A stretch of DNA of 8,204 nucleotides from an uncultured Methylococcaceae bacterium (GTDB lineage Bacteria > Pseudomonadota > Gammaproteobacteria > Methylococcales > Methylomonadaceae), in the NCBI GenBank assembly GCA_903939355.1, contig CAJAHC010000087.1, positions 1 through 8,204 of the forward strand. The letters are read 5' to 3'. How positions within the stretch are numbered: position 1 is the first letter of the stretch; every line of letters begins with the position of its first letter. A program made the translations under genes and the position numbers. The notes beneath the pieces were generated by a model, which saw only the letters and a program-made list of their open reading frames with translations, ran no database searches and was not told where the DNA came from. Positions 6,787 through 8,204 of this stretch are shown one piece after another.

Positions 6787-7671
6787 ATGAAATCATCCTT
6801 AATTGTTAGTGTAGTTCAACAACCTTGTAATAAAGATAGGCAAACAAACCTTGATTTTTCAATTGCAAAAATTCATGAGGCTGCAGCGGCCAATGCCGAT
6901 TTGGTAGTATTACCCGAATTACATCTTGGACCCTATTTTTGTCAAAACGAGGACTTTAACCATTATGATCTTGCTCAACCCATTCCAGGACCAACAACTG
7001 ATATTCTATCTAATGTAGCCCAAAAATTGAGTATTGTTATCGTATCAACTATTTTTGAAAAAAGAGCCCCGGGGCTCTTTCACAATACAGCTGTTGTTTT
7101 TGATAGAGATGGCAGTATTGCAGGAAAATATAGAAAAATGCATATACCGGATGATCCCGGTTTTTATGAGAAATACTACTTCACACCAGGCGACTTAGGT
7201 TTCAAACCGATACAAACATCCATCGGTAAATTGGGTGTATTAATCTGTTGGGATCAATGGTTTCCAGAAGCCGCAAGGCTAATGGCTTTAGCCGGTGCAG
7301 AACTGTTAATATATCCTACAGCCATTGGTTGGGATAATAATGATAACAAGGAAGAACAGCAACGCCAGCTTGATGCATGGATTACCATACAGCGCTCTCA
7401 TGCTGTTGCTAATGGCATTCCGGTTATTGCCTGCAATCGAATCGGGTTTGAACAATCACCCGACTCAGCGGCAGGTATCAATTTTTGGGGCAATAGCTTT
7501 ATTGCTGGCCCTCAAGGTGAAATAATAAAACAAGCTGATGATTCAGAATCAAGTTTATTGACTTGTACGCTCGATAAATCTCGCACCGAATACATAAGGA
7601 AAATATGGCCTTTTTTACGAGATCGTAGAATTGATGCTTATAATGACTTAACTAAACGTTTCATCGATTAG
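6787..7671 (+). CDS. aguB: N-carbamoylputrescine amidase
   Basis: This enzyme hydrolyses N-carbamoylputrescine to putrescine, CO2 and ammonia, the last step of the agmatine deiminase route to polyamines, in the cytoplasm. The 294-residue protein belongs to the nitrilase/carbon-nitrogen hydrolase superfamily with the complete catalytic triad: Glu44 in LVVLPELHLG, Lys117 in GKYRKMHIPDDPGFYEKYYFTPGD, and Cys154 in LGVLICWDQWFPEAARLMALAGAE. The PDDPGFYEKYYF and CWDQWFPEAAR segments are characteristic of the AguB branch. YPTAIGW and a late WGNSF follow in the usual places. The ATG at 6787 gives the family's normal N-terminus, but no Shine-Dalgarno sequence precedes it (the upstream bases are CTCATTCCTCT), so initiation may be weak or depend on the AU-rich leader. 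The gene normally sits by agmatine deiminase (aguA), which is not in this window. It is divergent from the exported-protein operon. A 20-base perfect palindrome lies inside it at 7061-7080. Confidence 0.95.
   Translation: MKSSLIVSVVQQPCNKDRQTNLDFSIAKIHEAAAANADLVVLPELHLGPYFCQNEDFNHYDLAQPIPGPTTDILSNVAQKLSIVIVSTIFEKRAPGLFHNTAVVFDRDGSIAGKYRKMHIPDDPGFYEKYYFTPGDLGFKPIQTSIGKLGVLICWDQWFPEAARLMALAGAELLIYPTAIGWDNNDNKEEQQRQLDAWITIQRSHAVANGIPVIACNRIGFEQSPDSAAGINFWGNSFIAGPQGEIIKQADDSESSLLTCTLDKSRTEYIRKIWPFLRDRRIDAYNDLTKRFID
7058..7080 (-). terminator. Terminator-like palindrome within aguB, antisense orientation
   Basis: Positions 7061-7080 form a perfect 20-base palindrome with a GC-rich centre (GAGCCCCGGGGCTC) in an AT-rich gene. 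Read on the minus strand, the stem AAAGAGCC/GGCTCTTT with a CCGG loop runs into six T's (7063 down to 7058), the form of an intrinsic terminator. It would stop transcription entering aguB antisense from the DUF2914 side. It also encodes the RAPGLF segment of AguB, so it may simply reflect codon choice. On the plus strand only three T's end the stem, so termination of aguB itself is less likely. Confidence 0.35.
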
Positions 7672-7672
7672 C

Positions 7673-7748
7673 CAATAAATTAATCTAAGCGAGGTAAAAA
7701 CGTTTAACAGCCTAATAACTTTGATCGGGTTTTACTCGAAATTTATTG
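7673..7748. terminator. Nested inverted repeats between convergent aguB and DUF2914 genes
   Basis: The outer arms CAATAAAT (7673-7680) and ATTTATTG (7741-7748) pair perfectly. The inner arms CGAGGTAAAA (7690-7699) and TTTTACTCG (7730-7738) pair with a single bulged G, leaving a 30-base loop. The structure spans the whole space between the two stop codons and includes the end of the DUF2914 frame. Its place between convergent 3' ends suggests a bidirectional transcription end or 3' stabilising fold. It has no uridine run and mostly A-T pairs, so it is not a classical intrinsic terminator. Confidence 0.35.
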
Positions 7749-8126
7749 ATAAATCACATTAAAGTTTAATGCATTGATTACCTGACCTTTTTCATCAACC
7801 AACCTAACCACCCAGCTGGTTTTATCACTATTAGCAAAGAACTGGCGACTTGAAGTACGCCAGTTATTATTTGAAACTTTGACTTTCTTTCGGGTGATTA
7901 ACTTCCCATCAAGTAACCATTCATGGTAAACAGTTCTACCTTTCATTTCTTTTATTTCAACAAAATAATACAAGGAGGTAGGCTTATCTTTACTGAGTTT
8001 AATGGGTGAATCAATTTTTCCAGCTGGTTCATTCTTATCTATTTTGGATGTTAAAAACGCTCTTGTTATATTTTTGTTAACATCTGCATTAGGATTTTCA
8101 GATTTACTTGCTACTTTATCAGGCAA
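7743..8126 (-). CDS. DUF2914 domain protein (frame interrupted upstream)
   Basis: The 127 residues from the TTG at 8126 contain a DUF2914 domain (about 45-125), recognised by KPTSLYYFVEIKEMKGRTVYHEW, then DGKLITRKK, NNWRTSSR and W-VVRLVDEKGQVINALNFNVIY. The domain's biochemical role is unknown to me; it is usually the C-terminal, probably periplasmic, part of a membrane-anchored protein. Here the start is doubtful. The frame opens only 12 codons above the TTG, with no ATG or GTG and no ribosome site. Immediately beyond lies an in-frame TAA (8163-8165), and past it the same frame encodes a hydrophobic segment. This suggests that the anchor has been separated from the domain by a nonsense change. 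It converges on aguB. The domain call is firm; whether an intact protein is made is not. Confidence 0.72.
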   Translation of the reverse strand: MPDKVASKSENPNADVNKNITRAFLTSKIDKNEPAGKIDSPIKLSKDKPTSLYYFVEIKEMKGRTVYHEWLLDGKLITRKKVKVSNNNWRTSSRQFFANSDKTSWVVRLVDEKGQVINALNFNVIYQ

Positions 8127-8204
8127 AACGATCTGTGAAGTTAATTCGGGGTTTTCGGTGTTTTAATTCCTCATAGAAAATATAATTACAATCAGGAACA
8201 AGAA
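8127..8204 (-). pseudogene. Upstream in-frame remnant of the DUF2914 gene: membrane segment then TAA
   Basis: In the same frame as the DUF2914 domain, the window's last bases read FLFLIVIIFSMRN, a transmembrane-like stretch, then a TAA stop (8163-8165), then twelve open codons (NTENPELTSQIV) to the domain. Family members typically have an anchor, a low-complexity linker and then DUF2914, so the layout fits one gene broken by a single stop (for example from CAA, GAA or AAA). The alternatives are a sequencing error, or the C-terminal end of a different membrane protein. The rest of the N-terminus lies outside the window. Confidence 0.5.

Noticed and set aside
7325..7525. Open frame of 66 residues, plus strand
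   Set aside because: It is an alternate frame within aguB; the AguB frame has the full catalytic triad.

Overview
The window reads as chromosomal DNA of an AT-rich gammaproteobacterium. SpeD is of the enterobacterial/pseudomonad type, and the OsmC-family protein is clearly related to E. coli YhfA. A set of exosortase/PEP-CTERM-associated exopolysaccharide genes and a DUF2914 protein make a methanotroph-like lineage (Methylococcales) a reasonable guess, but that last step is inference.

Layout. Everything from about 1 to 6493 is on the minus strand. Reading in the direction of transcription (right to left), it begins with a Tat-signal secreted protein of unknown function. Next come a PqqD-like small protein, an HPr-kinase-related ATPase (HprK-related kinase A type), a predicted nucleotidyltransferase, an exosortase-A-associated family 4 glycosyltransferase and UDP-glucose 6-dehydrogenase. 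After a 68-bp gap follow a YhfA-like OsmC protein and the N-terminal two thirds of S-adenosylmethionine decarboxylase (speD), which runs off the left edge. Several junctions are very tight: 4-base stop/start overlaps at PqqD/HprK and HprK/nucleotidyltransferase, and gaps of 11, 15 and 5 bases at others. This implies one or two polycistronic units. The right side holds a divergent N-carbamoylputrescine amidase gene (aguB) on the plus strand. Convergent to it is a minus-strand DUF2914 gene whose frame is interrupted by an in-frame TAA between a hydrophobic segment and the DUF2914 domain.

How the genes may work together. Ugd supplies UDP-glucuronate and the glycosyltransferase uses activated sugars, so the left part of the block fits surface polysaccharide synthesis. 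The Tat protein, PqqD-like protein, HPr-like kinase and nucleotidyltransferase form a compact module. Its parts resemble a peptide-recognition element plus two group-transfer enzymes, the same classes that tailor some lasso peptides, but no lasso cyclase or protease is present in the window. The Tat-exported protein at the head of the operon is the most obvious candidate client. This poorly characterised module is the most interesting content here. SpeD and AguB are both polyamine enzymes but lie on opposite sides of the cluster and on opposite strands.

No rRNA, tRNA, CRISPR array or insertion sequence was recognised.
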